From an uncultured Chloroflexales bacterium (GTDB lineage: Bacteria > Chloroflexota > Chloroflexia > Chloroflexales > Chloroflexaceae): a stretch of DNA of 64,000 bases. This document shows, piece after piece, positions 36,401 through 43,630 of the stretch (its first letter is position 1; every line of letters begins with the position of its first letter). The DNA lies in NCBI GenBank assembly GCA_937918935.1, contig CAKZSI010000017.1, positions 27,656 to 91,655 on the forward strand. The letters run 5' to 3'. The notes under the pieces are model-generated. The model saw only the letters and a program-made list of their open reading frames with translations. It searched no databases and was not told where the DNA came from. The position numbers and the translations under genes were made by a program.

Positions 36401-38815
36401 GTTCTCAAGATGGTAGCCTGGCGGGGCCGGCGGAGGACCCAGCGGTTCCAGCCGCAGGCGCCAGGTAATCGGCGTTCCGGCCAGTGGCAGGCCGTTGCGC
36501 TCAAACCGTACCCGCAGACCATCGGGTTCCTCAAAGACCGAAGACGCAAAGGGCGACGCGGCGTTCTGGGGAGCGATGCGCAGCAAAACGTTACCAGCAG
36601 AGTCGCCGATCTGGGTAATCAGGCGATAGTCGCCAGGTTCAAGATCGGTTGGGAGGGTCAGCGTACCGCGCACGATCCCGCTGGCCGGCTCGACGGCGCA
36701 GGTTGCCGGAGGGATCGGCGCCGTACCGCCGGCCAGGGGGCGCAATTGCATGCGGCAGAGCACATCCGGCGCGGGCGCGACGAACTGGCCGCCGGGATCG
36801 CGGCGGCGGGCCAGGCCGGTCATCTGGAGCGTGTCGCCAGGGGCGTATGCAGGCCGGTCAAGGAAGATCAGGCTGCGGTAGGCGGGCGTGGCGCCGGCAA
36901 CAGGCGCCCAGTCGGCGCGTACTATCGCGGGGCGATCCCCCCCGGCAGCCGCAATAAGCGGCCCGTCGTCTCCATCAATGGCCGTGGCCCACAGCCCATC
37001 GGCATCGGTTCGCCCGCGGGCAAGCAGCGTGCTGCCGCGATAGAGGGCCACCGGCAGATCGGCGAGAGGCGTGCCGCTCCCGGCATCGGTGGCCCACACC
37101 AGCGCCTGGTCGCCAACGGCGCGCAGGGTCAATCGCACCGTTGAGACGAGCAGCACCAGATTGGCCTGTGGGCCTTCAGGGGTGAGGACGCGGAGGAAGT
37201 AGGCGCCCGGCGCGAGGGACTCACCCTCATTCAAACCCACCGCCACCCGCGAGCGCGCCGGCGTATCCGGCGGATCGCGCAGATCCACCCGCCAGCTCCG
37301 CGCCAGGGTCTGGCCATAACGCTCGGGACTGAACATCTCGCGTTCATCGGGGCGCAACGCCATGGCGCGCAGGAGCGTCGCCTCGTCGAGGGTATAGAGG
37401 CGCAGATCCAGCGCCGTCAGGTTGATCCGCTCCAGTTCCAGCGCGGCGGGCGCATTCTCCGGCAGCATAACGATCCCCTCGAAGGCCCCCGGCACGGTTA
37501 GCGCGGGCGCCGCGGGGGCAGTACGCAACCCGATTACCACGTCGCTTGCCAGCGGCTCGCCGGCCCGGTCGAGGGTTCCTGCGGCCAGGGTCATGGTGTA
37601 GTGCGTGGAAGGACGCAACTCCGGGCGCAGGCGCACTTCGGTCTCGCTGATAGTGATCGGAACCTCACCCACCGGCGGATCGAAACGCAGGCCGGCCCGC
37701 AGCGCCTCCTCGCTCATCGGTGAACTGAAGACCAGACGGATGGCCTGTCCGGCAGCAATCACCTGCCCCTGACCGGGAAAAAAGGCCACCAGACGCGGTT
37801 CCGGCGCAATAGCGAAGCTCCAGGGTGCAATACCGGCAGCCTCATCCAGGGGATCGGCCAGCCTGACCGTGTAGCTGATCCCCTGTCGCCAACCTGTGCG
37901 CGGGGTAAAGGTGATCACCCGGGTTGTGTCAATCATTGAGGTAGTGAGATCACCCTCAACCGGCGGATCGATGCGCAGGGCGCGCTCGATCCGCTCCGGG
38001 GCCACCGGGGCGGCCAGACGCAGGGTCAGGGGAGCACGAGAACCGACCCAGCGAGCACCATCGGCGGGAGCGCGCTCGAGCACCTCGGGCCAGGCCGTGC
38101 TGAAGCGCCAGGCAAAAGGCGCGCCAAGCTCGACACCACGCAGGTCGGTGAGGCCGGGAGCGATGGTGGCGGTGTAGAGGGTCGCCGGGGCCAGGGGCGC
38201 CGTGGGGCGGATCAGTAGCGTATGCTGGTCGAGCCAGCGGAACGTCCCGGGGAAGGGCGGGTCGAACTGGAACTGCGGCATCTCCACCGCCTGGCCAATC
38301 GCCTCTGGGAGGACCATGGGCTGGCTGAAGACCACGGCCAGAGAAGCATCTGACGCGACGCCAGCGCCATCGGGCAGAGCGGCGATCACGGCCGGTTGGG
38401 GAGCGGTGCCGAAGCGCACGCTGACTGGTTGGGCCAGGGGGCGCCACCAGCGCCCCAGCGCCCGCTCGTCCAGGCTGACGGTGTAGGTCACGGCGGGCAG
38501 CAGGGTCGTATCAGGCTGAAAGGTGAGCGTCGTCGCATCGGGCGACCAGGTGCGGCTCCCCGGCGTTTCAGGCACAATGCGAAGCGCGGCAGCGGTCGCG
38601 GCCCGATTCATGGGGGCGCTAAAGCGAATGGTAATCGCCGTGCGCGGCAGCACGTCGGCAGCCTGATCCGGTGGCTCGATGGCCAACACCGTAGGGGCCG
38701 GCGCAATGGACAACAGAGGGATAGCGGCGCGCGCGGCCAGAGCCAGCCATAAAATCAGCGCCGTACCGCCCAGGACAACCGTCCAGATCCGAGCCAGCAG
38801 GCGCAGCAAGGTCAT
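33455..38815 (-). CDS. Giant alpha-2-macroglobulin-family surface protein without thioester
   Basis: 1786 residues from ATG 38815. A single N-terminal hydrophobic helix (signal or anchor) is followed by four Big_5-like Ig domains, each with an FSxPM-type strand (IRFSAPMN, VVFSQPMV, a degenerate third, LVFSSPMS). After these come the macroglobulin MG domains, the bait region, and a helical TED-like domain from about residue 1345. The thioester site reads SVDEQ near residue 1357 where GCGEQ or CLEQ is usual, so the Cys is gone and covalent trapping is impossible. A terminal receptor-like beta domain follows. Bacterial relatives (YfaS/YfhM) are thought to guard against proteases. I chose 38815 because an ATG at 38863 would precede the -10 box. 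Upstream partner of the glycosidase. Confidence 0.82.
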   Translation of the reverse strand: MTLLRLLARIWTVVLGGTALILWLALAARAAIPLLSIAPAPTVLAIEPPDQAADVLPRTAITIRFSAPMNRAATAAALRIVPETPGSRTWSPDATTLTFQPDTTLLPAVTYTVSLDERALGRWWRPLAQPVSVRFGTAPQPAVIAALPDGAGVASDASLAVVFSQPMVLPEAIGQAVEMPQFQFDPPFPGTFRWLDQHTLLIRPTAPLAPATLYTATIAPGLTDLRGVELGAPFAWRFSTAWPEVLERAPADGARWVGSRAPLTLRLAAPVAPERIERALRIDPPVEGDLTTSMIDTTRVITFTPRTGWRQGISYTVRLADPLDEAAGIAPWSFAIAPEPRLVAFFPGQGQVIAAGQAIRLVFSSPMSEEALRAGLRFDPPVGEVPITISETEVRLRPELRPSTHYTMTLAAGTLDRAGEPLASDVVIGLRTAPAAPALTVPGAFEGIVMLPENAPAALELERINLTALDLRLYTLDEATLLRAMALRPDEREMFSPERYGQTLARSWRVDLRDPPDTPARSRVAVGLNEGESLAPGAYFLRVLTPEGPQANLVLLVSTVRLTLRAVGDQALVWATDAGSGTPLADLPVALYRGSTLLARGRTDADGLWATAIDGDDGPLIAAAGGDRPAIVRADWAPVAGATPAYRSLIFLDRPAYAPGDTLQMTGLARRRDPGGQFVAPAPDVLCRMQLRPLAGGTAPIPPATCAVEPASGIVRGTLTLPTDLEPGDYRLITQIGDSAGNVLLRIAPQNAASPFASSVFEEPDGLRVRFERNGLPLAGTPITWRLRLEPLGPPPAPPGYHLENIPLETLTLTGSGNTDSSGELRITLPARSHGAARYRLWAALAEPDGVESEGLLASGAPLVAVGLSEHFIASDQRGTVNLLALDGLGRPVPGATVKVEVAPAGGGAPLLVRQAITDVDGRATVLLARLNPGRYRVVASAGGPATTAELWVTDGRFINWGLPDDQLALIADRDRYHPGEVARLLVATSEAENTLLLMIERGELLATTVQNVRAGQVITLPITDAMAPGISVSAVATAGKRWRWGGTTILVNADDPPTVALDAGTTLQPPGATHVLTITASTGAPATAENTLLTIAPMPEGEGAEPFDLAAWLQRFQSEPLPAPVAATLPQPALSLAPPPRSVAVAVPGYAPPVEWLSDTPGSLQMRLPATAGQWLVSALTSDSTGPPASATAIITTSLPLTYHLQVPAMLHPADRAVIALDIRNIGTGRRQVRARLNRSNLMLERTAPVEQRLVLDEGATGRLTWRVRPEPGATRASLSLSIVTDGQRDVLARSILIEAPAAPTLSSATVPAVGPLEVTVAPPATTGPLEVAVAPGVRAALEDQAEQLAAAPLRSVDEQACLALIAARLARESRGPEQARWAALMRAVLRDLQTAQNEDGGWGWWPATPSRPFVTALVLEAQAAAHAALGDSRPPDLRAVAHLSRAALAADANTRAYVAYALARAGVPDPGMLALLDEPLAADGLAFLSLALPPDQAAPALDRLQALARRETTAAGQPNLVRWEAERSTGLPGGTTAVTAAAVQALRARRPGAGELPGAERVLLVAWGVQGWPSPWDAARVAAALPVEAGAMAGPRRVLLDGAPLLGDGAPITSTLRASATLATPAATLRVEADPAARYLLAYGFPQITSEAAGQMALDLELADPATGAPPGNATVRPGQIVALRLTLVTARSLRRASVVVPLPAGLEALPSAGRPPLRRPDGFAEGQVTFQAADLAPGVYTEIILTRAVAAGAYRAPPARVTPVFSPELAAVAPEGVTVTVEE

Positions 38816-38853
38816 CACCGAACGTCCCTCTCTCGAGCGCGCATTGCGGAGGA

Positions 38854-38859
38854 AGTATA
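38854..38859 (-). promoter_or_regulatory. -10 box for the macroglobulin/glycosidase operon
   Basis: Minus strand TATACT at 38859-38854, 39 nt upstream of the chosen ATG. No good -35. It lies downstream of the alternative ATG at 38863, which argues for the shorter start. Confidence 0.45.
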
Positions 38860-38880
38860 CCATGGGGAGTGGCCCACCGG

Positions 38881-38913
38881 AGAAATAAACGGCGAGCCTT
38901 ACGTTTTATTTCT
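38881..38913. repeat. AT-rich inverted repeat in the divergent promoter region
   Basis: AGAAATAAACG (38881-38891) pairs with CGTTTTATTTCT (38902-38913) with one bulged T. It sits between the two divergent -10 boxes (38854 and 38932) and could be an operator shared by both promoters. Confidence 0.45.
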
Positions 38914-38931
38914 GTGGATACGCTGCCGTGC

Positions 38932-38937
38932 TACACT
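38932..38937 (+). promoter_or_regulatory. Extended -10 promoter of the lipoprotein gene
   Basis: TGCTACACT (38929-38937) is an extended -10 element. No -35 matches at 17 nt, which such promoters do not require. The predicted start near 38944 leaves a leader of about 60 nt before GTG 39003. Confidence 0.4.
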
Positions 38938-39002
38938 AAGCCGGTATGTGTAGCCAGATCGCCTGTGTCGCTCTCAGCAATCGAAGCGAAGGAGAACTAC
39001 CC

Positions 39003-40247
39003 GTGTATCACTACGCTCGCCATCTTCCCATCTGGCTGGTTCTGGTCGCGCTGCTGGCCGCCTGTGGCGGCGGCGCCCGTCAGGAACCTATTCCGACCGC
39101 TACGCCCGTCCCCGCCGCCGAAGCGCCAACCAGCGCCCCGGCAGCTCCTGAGCCCCCAACCAGCGCGCCTTTGCCCACCCCTGTGCCGGTTGATCAATCT
39201 ACCCCGACGCCCATCGTACTCAAGCCCACTTCCGCGCCGGCGGCCGGCGGCGACGTTGCTGGAGTCTTCGGCTCATTGCGGACCTTTCGCCATCCCTCCG
39301 GTCTGTTCGTGATCGACATTCCCGAAAGCTGGAAATACACCGACATCCCGTTCACCGACCGGGTGCAGAACGTCTGGGACTCGCCCGATGGCAATTTCAG
39401 CGTGGTCGTGACCATCGCCGAAGTCGGCCAGCCCCTGAGCAATGAACGACTCGTCGAGCTGGGGCAGCAATATGTGCGGAGCACCAGCACCTTCGAGAAC
39501 AACCCGACCCTGGTTTTTGAAGATCCCCAGACCATGTCCGACGGCAGCATCCGGCTGGTCTGGGGCGTCACACCGCAGGGGTCTACCGTCGAATTGCTGG
39601 GCAACACCTTCGTGGAGCAACGGGTGGACAAGCTGTCGTTTCTGACGACGCTGCGGCCCATGGCGCTGTTCGAGGCATCGAACCCGTACACCAACCCGAT
39701 CATCAACAGCTACCGCATTGACCCGAGCGTTACACTGGCCAGTGCGATCGCCGGCGGCAGCGCCGCTCCCGCGCCGCCGGCTGGCGGAGGCAGCAGCGGC
39801 GGTAGCGCTCCACCGCCGCCGACTGGCGGGAGCACTGGCGGGACCGCTGGCAGCGGCGCTGCCACGCCAATCGGCCAGGCGGTCGAAGTAGCCCCCGGCC
39901 TGCTGATGACCGTGATCGCGGCGGAACGGTCAGGAGGGAACGAGTTCTTCAAACCCGATGCGGGCAACACTTTCCTGCTGGTACGGATGAGCTTTGCCAA
40001 CCAGAGCGCGTCGCCGCAGATCGTCTCGAGCCTGCTCAGCCTGTCGGTGCGTGACGCAGCGGGGAAGAAGTACGAAATGAGCACGCTTGCCACGTCCATC
40101 GCCAACGAAGTGATTGACGGCGAAATCGCCTCCGGCGCTACGAAGACAGGGGTGGTCGGCTTCGAGGTGCCCGCCGGCGCCACCGGGCTGACGCTGGTCT
40201 ACGAGCCATTTGGCGGGGGCCGCGCGGTCAGTGTGCCGCTGAATTAG
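39003..40247 (+). CDS. Lipoprotein with C-terminal DUF4352-like domain
   Basis: 414 residues from GTG 39003, chosen because GAAGGAG lies 8 nt upstream and the protein then opens with a textbook lipoprotein signal (MYHYARHLPIWLVLVALLAAC, lipobox LLAAC). An upstream in-frame ATG at 38946 would push the signal inward. After the Cys comes a long Thr/Pro/Ala-rich spacer (residues 25-80), then a PsbP/MOG1-like domain (RHPSGLFVIDIPESWKY), a Gly/Ser/Pro linker, and a beta-sandwich (ETGQAVEVAPGLLMTVIAAERS-like; NTFLLVRMSFANQS) typical of DUF4352 telokin-like domains. Anchored outside the membrane. Function unknown. Confidence 0.75.
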   Translation: MYHYARHLPIWLVLVALLAACGGGARQEPIPTATPVPAAEAPTSAPAAPEPPTSAPLPTPVPVDQSTPTPIVLKPTSAPAAGGDVAGVFGSLRTFRHPSGLFVIDIPESWKYTDIPFTDRVQNVWDSPDGNFSVVVTIAEVGQPLSNERLVELGQQYVRSTSTFENNPTLVFEDPQTMSDGSIRLVWGVTPQGSTVELLGNTFVEQRVDKLSFLTTLRPMALFEASNPYTNPIINSYRIDPSVTLASAIAGGSAAPAPPAGGGSSGGSAPPPPTGGSTGGTAGSGAATPIGQAVEVAPGLLMTVIAAERSGGNEFFKPDAGNTFLLVRMSFANQSASPQIVSSLLSLSVRDAAGKKYEMSTLATSIANEVIDGEIASGATKTGVVGFEVPAGATGLTLVYEPFGGGRAVSVPLN

Positions 40248-40250
40248 CAG

Positions 40251-40305
40251 GAACCTCCGGCGCTAGTTCTGGCGGCGTTGTCGCCAGAACCAGCGCCAGA
40301 GGTTC
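40251..40305 (+). terminator. 24-bp hairpin after the lipoprotein gene
   Basis: GAACCTC-c-GGCGCT-a-GTTCTGGCG (40251-40274) pairs with CGCCAGAAC-c-AGCGCC-a-GAGGTTC (40282-40305) around a 7-nt loop; only two positions are mismatched. It begins 4 nt after the stop codon. No U-run follows, so termination would rest on the stem alone, or the structure blocks 3' exonucleases. Confidence 0.65.
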
Positions 40306-40381
40306 GGGGGTTGCCCCAACATGCGCATCAACCCTGCTTATTCTCCACGCCCCTGACGCCTGTGTGGTTAGAGTGAAAGCC

Positions 40382-41296
40382 ATGAGCGATCCAGCATACC
40401 GTAGTCTTTACGAGCAGGGCGTGTTGCAGGAGCGAGCCGCGGCGGCGCGCGAACGCCTGGCGGCCTGCGTCCTGTGCCCGCAGGTGTGCCGCGCCGACCG
40501 GCTCGACGATGAAGCAGGCGCCTGCCGCGTAGGTCGCGAGGCGCTGGTAGCCTCCTACGGGCCGCACATGGGCGAAGAGAATGTGTTGCGGGGCTGGCGC
40601 GGCTCGGGCACGATCTTCTTCAGCGGTTGTAACATGCGCTGTGTGTACTGCCAGAACTACGACATCAGCCAGGTCGCCCGCGGGCGGGCCGTCGGGGCCG
40701 AGGAGCTGGCGGCGATCTTTCTGGAGGTGCAGCGCAAAGGTTGTCACAACCTCAACCTGGTCACCCCCTCGCACGTCATCGCCCAGATCCTGGAGGCGCT
40801 GGCGCTGGCCGTGCCCCGCGGCCTGCATCTGCCGATCGTCTACAACACCTCCGGCTACGACTCGGTCGCGGCGCTGCGGCTCCTCGATGGCGTGGTGGAC
40901 ATCTACATGCCCGACATTAAGTACAGCAACTCGGCGCTGGCGCAACGCTACTCCGGCATTCCCCATTACTGGGACGTGGCGCGCGCGGCCCTGCGCGAGA
41001 TGCAGCGGCAGGTCGGCAATCTGCGCGTTGAGGGGGGACTGGCCACGCGGGGTCTGCTCATTCGCCACCTGGTGCTGCCGGAGGACCTGGCCGGCTCGCG
41101 GGAGGTGCTACGCTTCGTGGCCGAAGAACTGTCCCGCGATGCCTGGATCAACCTGATGGACCAGTATTATCCCGCCTATCGGGCTTATGACTATCCCGAA
41201 CTCCGCCGGGGCGTGACGGCGCAGGAGTACGCTACCGTGGTCGCCTGGGCGCGCGAGTTGGGGCTACATCGGGGCATTCCCCTCGATAGGATGTGA
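40382..41296 (+). CDS. PflX-type radical SAM protein
   Basis: 304 residues. The radical SAM cluster motif is C83-x3-C87-x2-C90 (SGCNMRCVYCQNY). An N-terminal Cys-rich segment, C29-x2-C32-x3-C36 with C48, precedes it, as in the PflX/AmmeMemoRadiSam type annotated as putative pyruvate formate-lyase activating enzymes. Also YNTSGYDSVAALRLLDGVVDIYMPDIKY and HLVLPEDLAGSREVL, which match that family's barrel. No glycyl-radical enzyme is encoded in the window, so the substrate is unknown; the PflX name is historical. ATG 40382 is preferred to a GTG six codons upstream. A good promoter for the next gene lies 22 nt after its stop. Confidence 0.82.
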   Translation: MSDPAYRSLYEQGVLQERAAAARERLAACVLCPQVCRADRLDDEAGACRVGREALVASYGPHMGEENVLRGWRGSGTIFFSGCNMRCVYCQNYDISQVARGRAVGAEELAAIFLEVQRKGCHNLNLVTPSHVIAQILEALALAVPRGLHLPIVYNTSGYDSVAALRLLDGVVDIYMPDIKYSNSALAQRYSGIPHYWDVARAALREMQRQVGNLRVEGGLATRGLLIRHLVLPEDLAGSREVLRFVAEELSRDAWINLMDQYYPAYRAYDYPELRRGVTAQEYATVVAWARELGLHRGIPLDRM

Positions 41297-41318
41297 ACAC
41301 TATCGTTCAAATCCATCA

Positions 41319-41347
41319 TTGACGTTTCAGACAACCAGTGGTATACT
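41319..41347 (+). promoter_or_regulatory. Promoter of the RRM RNA-binding protein gene
   Basis: TTGACG (41319-41324), 17-nt spacer, TATACT (41342-41347): 5/6 and 5/6 matches with ideal spacing. The start near 41354 gives a leader of about 220 nt. Confidence 0.8.
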
Positions 41348-41353
41348 TTGGGA

Positions 41354-41572
41354 GTTGACCAACATCATCCCCTGTGAGACCAGCCTCTTCCCCGCTGTCC
41401 CCTGGTTCCACAGAAGCCTTCGTCGCTCGAAGCATGTTGTTGTTGTGGTCGCCGGAGCGAGTGTGGCAGGTAAATGCCTGACCACCGGCAGTTCGAGATG
41501 TCGATGGTTTTTTGTGGAGACAGCCTTGCTGTCTTTGCCAGTGCTGCGCGGATGCGCAGAGGAGAGCGTGTG
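41354..41572 (+). promoter_or_regulatory. Long structured 5' leader of the RRM gene
   Basis: About 220 nt with no credible gene. Small hairpins by eye: CTTCG/CGAAG near 41418-41432, GGCA/TGCC near 41467-41480, GACAG/CTGTC near 41519-41533, GCGC/GCGC near 41547-41558. The last ends at the ribosome site AGAGGAG. Cold-inducible RNA-binding proteins of other bacteria often have long regulatory leaders (family knowledge); thermosensing or autoregulation here is inference. Confidence 0.45.
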
Positions 41573-41875
41573 ATGCAGGTCAAACTGTTTGTTGGAAATC
41601 TGCCCTGGAGTGTGGGTGACGCCGAGTTGACCCAGATCTTTACCGATCACGGCGCGGTTCACAGCGCGCGGGTCATCAGCGATCGCGACACCGGTCGCTC
41701 ACGGGGTTTCGGGTTCGTGGAGATGGAAACCGACGATGTCGGCGCGCTGATCCGGGCGACCGACGGCTACGCCGTCGAGGGCCGCAATCTGCGGGTCAAC
41801 CTGGCCGAGGACAAGCCCGCGCCCCGGCGTGGTAGCGACCGCGGCGGGTTCGGCGGGCGGCGCGACCGCTACTGA
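41573..41875 (+). CDS. Single-RRM RNA-binding protein with a Gly/Arg tail
   Basis: 100 residues: one RNA recognition motif followed by a short basic glycine-rich tail. RNP2 is LFVGNL (residues 5-10) and RNP1 is RGFGFVEM (44-51), with the aromatic residues that stack on RNA. This is the architecture of cyanobacterial and chloroflexal cold-shock Rbp proteins, thought to act as RNA chaperones. AGAGGAG about 8 nt before ATG 41573 fixes the start. It has its own promoter (41319-41347), long leader and a strong terminator, so it is a monocistronic unit. Confidence 0.92.
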   Translation: MQVKLFVGNLPWSVGDAELTQIFTDHGAVHSARVISDRDTGRSRGFGFVEMETDDVGALIRATDGYAVEGRNLRVNLAEDKPAPRRGSDRGGFGGRRDRY

Positions 41876-41887
41876 TCCAGCGTATGC

Positions 41888-41927
41888 AAAGGGGGCGGGA
41901 GGGCAAAGCCCTCCCGCCCCCTCTTTT
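41888..41927 (+). terminator. Intrinsic terminator of the RRM gene
   Basis: GGGGGCGGGAGGG (41891-41903), loop CAAAG, CCCTCCCGCCCCC (41909-41921), followed by TCTTTTG. Perfect 13-bp stem, with AAA on the 5' side. The best intrinsic terminator in the window; it may also serve the convergent gene. Confidence 0.88.
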
Positions 41928-41959
41928 GTGTGTTCATACTACTGGCAAGCAGGGGCGGA

Positions 41960-42238
41960 TCAATCCCCCTTTGCCTGGCACTGCAACAGCGCCACGGCGC
42001 CACGGGCCACGAGGCGGCTGGTTAGCTGGATCGAGCGGTAGACCTGGATGGTGATGGTCATCTGGATCTGCTCAACGATGCGGGCCGGCGCGCCCAGCGG
42101 GCCAAGGCAGCCAAAGGGGGCGTACACCTGGCGCGCGATTGCCTGGTGCGCCTCCGCGATCGCGCCCGTCGCGGCGTCCACCGCGTCGGCGGCAAGCTCG
42201 ACCCCGCCACGGAGTTGCCGCAGCGTATCCGCCTCCAT
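41960..42238 (-). CDS. Small partner of the alpha/beta hydrolase
   Basis: 92 residues from ATG 42238, whose A is the last base of the preceding hydrolase stop (TGATG), so translation is coupled. Sequence: an N-terminal helix (TLRQLRGGVELAADAVDAATGAIAEAHQAI seen as VELAADAVDAATG), then FGCLGPLGAPARIVEQ and TIQVYRSIQLTSRLVARG. From memory, this order (AVDAT..., GPLGAPTR..., VYRSVRGVTRLVG) is what precedes the catalytic domain in larger PGAP1-like hydrolases of proteobacteria. Here it is a separate, downstream gene. Probably a subunit or membrane-targeting piece of the hydrolase (inference). Confidence 0.6.
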   Translation of the reverse strand: MEADTLRQLRGGVELAADAVDAATGAIAEAHQAIARQVYAPFGCLGPLGAPARIVEQIQMTITIQVYRSIQLTSRLVARGAVALLQCQAKGD

Positions 42239-43233
42239 CAGACGCTCCTTTCGTATCCTGCGCACCAGGCGCGGATTTGCGCGTATACCGCCGGATCACG
42301 GGTCAGTTGCAAGTGGTCCATCCGTGAAAAACAGGCGACATGGTCGCGGGTCATCGGATACGGCGCCGTACCATCGGGAGGCGTCTCGGGGATGGAGGGC
42401 ACGAGGACCAGCCCGTCGCCGAGCAGAATGGCGACGAGATGCTTCGGGTCCTCGGTCAGCGTGGCGACGACCAGATAGTGCTGCGCGCTGGTCAGCCAGG
42501 GCACGGTCTGGCGCGGGGCGGCGTGGTGACCGGGTTCCTCGATGAACGGCGGCGAGCGCAGATCCTTGATTCCCTGACTGCGCAGATCGAAGATGTCGCC
42601 AATCAGCCGGGTAATCGGGTTGGGCACGGTGTGGAGCACGCGGGTGGCGATGTCGCTCAGCAGCGCCAGCGGCGCGCCGTCGTGGGGGCTGCCCAGGTAA
42701 AACACCTGGCGCACCAATCCCACCCAGGGGTCGTAGCGTTGCGCGCCGATGTGGCAGGCATGCCTGATCACCAGCCCGCCCATGCTATGGCCGATGAGAA
42801 TCAGATCACTCACCGGGAGCGGGTAGGCCGCCAGCAGGTCATTCAACAAATCGGCCAGGCTCTGACCATTACGGGCGAGCGCCAGCCCCGTATTGTAGCG
42901 CACGAACAGCGGGGTGAACCCCAGATCGGCGGCCAGTTCCGCCCCATAGGAGGTCTGGCGTCCAGGGTTGGACGGGTCACGGTAGGACCAGCTACCCTCG
43001 TTGCAGCCCAGACCGTGGAGGAACACGCACAGCCTGGCAGTAGGGCGGGAATGCGCCTCGAGGAGCGCCGCGCGGGTCAGGGGGAGAGGCCGGTTCCTGA
43101 CGTAGAACGCCGTGTCGATCTCGAGGCCATTTTGCCGGGCCTGGAGATAGTCGCCCACGGCGCCATTGACAATGCTACGCACCCAGGTCGTCCATGGTGT
43201 GGCGCAATCCGGCGCCGCTGGCTGATCTGGCAA
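42238..43233 (-). CDS. PGAP1-like alpha/beta hydrolase (lipase/esterase)
   Basis: 331 residues. It starts with TTG at 43233, supported by AAGGAGG 6 nt upstream. Catalytic features: oxyanion loop CVFLHGLGCNEGSW, nucleophile elbow GHSMGG (Ser), the strand VFYLGSPHDGAPLA that follows, the acid in the DGLVLVPSIP strand, and the terminal His in RMDHLQLTRDP. This arrangement fits triacylglycerol-lipase or PGAP1-type esterases. No signal peptide is obvious. It is the first gene of a two-gene unit with the 92-residue protein; a GC-rich repeat region lies upstream. Confidence 0.83.
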   Translation of the reverse strand: MPDQPAAPDCATPWTTWVRSIVNGAVGDYLQARQNGLEIDTAFYVRNRPLPLTRAALLEAHSRPTARLCVFLHGLGCNEGSWSYRDPSNPGRQTSYGAELAADLGFTPLFVRYNTGLALARNGQSLADLLNDLLAAYPLPVSDLILIGHSMGGLVIRHACHIGAQRYDPWVGLVRQVFYLGSPHDGAPLALLSDIATRVLHTVPNPITRLIGDIFDLRSQGIKDLRSPPFIEEPGHHAAPRQTVPWLTSAQHYLVVATLTEDPKHLVAILLGDGLVLVPSIPETPPDGTAPYPMTRDHVACFSRMDHLQLTRDPAVYAQIRAWCAGYERSV

Positions 43234-43395
43234 TAGAAGCCTCCTTATAGAGAGGGGGGAAACATCGCTATTCTACCATGCGCATCGGCGAAGCACAACG
43301 GGCTGAGGATGTGATGTATATGCTTGCACGCATCAGCGCCCGTTAGCCTGGCGCCACTACTCGCCGCTCCTACGGGGCGACCCACACGAAAGGGA

Positions 43396-43439
43396 GTAGG
43401 GGCGGCCACACGGGGGGCGGCCACAAGGGCCGCCCCTAC
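43396..43439. repeat. Perfect 12-bp inverted repeat GTAGGGGCGGCC/GGCCGCCCCTAC
   Basis: The arms at 43396-43407 and 43428-43439 are exactly complementary, with a 20-nt loop that contains another GGGCGGCC. The shape suggests a mobile hairpin element of the REP/MITE kind rather than a terminator, because the neighbouring genes both start away from it. Confidence 0.65.
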
Positions 43440-43475
43440 AGTGACCAATCCGCCCGATGGTGGGGGCGACAACCT

Positions 43476-43545
43476 GCCATCCCCATGGCGTGAACATTGT
43501 CACGGGCGCCCGGGCGTGACACGATGGTTGCCGGCAGAGTTACGG
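43476..43545. repeat. Dispersed 70-bp repeat, copy 2
   Basis: Aligned to 28545-28613: CC(A/G)TGGCGTG, GTCACGGGCGCCC and GTTGCCGGC occur in the same order. It is followed directly by the 22-nt palindrome at 43549-43570, which copy 1 lacks. Confidence 0.6.
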
Positions 43546-43548
43546 GGG

Positions 43549-43570
43549 CATGGGTTGCTTGCAACCCATG
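43549..43570. repeat. 22-nt palindrome CATGGGTTGC-TT-GCAACCCATG
   Basis: Perfect 10-bp arms with a 2-nt centre. It lies about 55 nt upstream of a TATAAT box, so an operator role for the following gene is conceivable; a repeat-end function is equally possible. Confidence 0.5.
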
Positions 43571-43624
43571 CCTCAGCCCCGGGTCCGGGTGAACGTTGCC
43601 GATGTCGCCCTGCTCCTGTCAGGC

Positions 43625-43630
43625 TATAAT
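43625..43630 (+). promoter_or_regulatory. Putative -10 box (TATAAT) upstream of the 168-residue gene
   Basis: TATAAT at 43625-43630, about 90 nt before ATG 43719. No -35 within 16-18 nt; TTGCCG at 43596 is too far away. The hairpin at 43677-43695 would lie in the leader. Confidence 0.4.

Noticed and set aside
38863..38946. Longer starts for the macroglobulin (38863) and lipoprotein (38946)
   Set aside because: The first precedes the -10 box; the second would place the signal peptide internally, while GTG 39003 has an ideal ribosome site.
43396..43439. Terminator for the hydrolase or its neighbour
   Set aside because: It lies upstream of both flanking genes and has no T-run; a repeat element is more likely.
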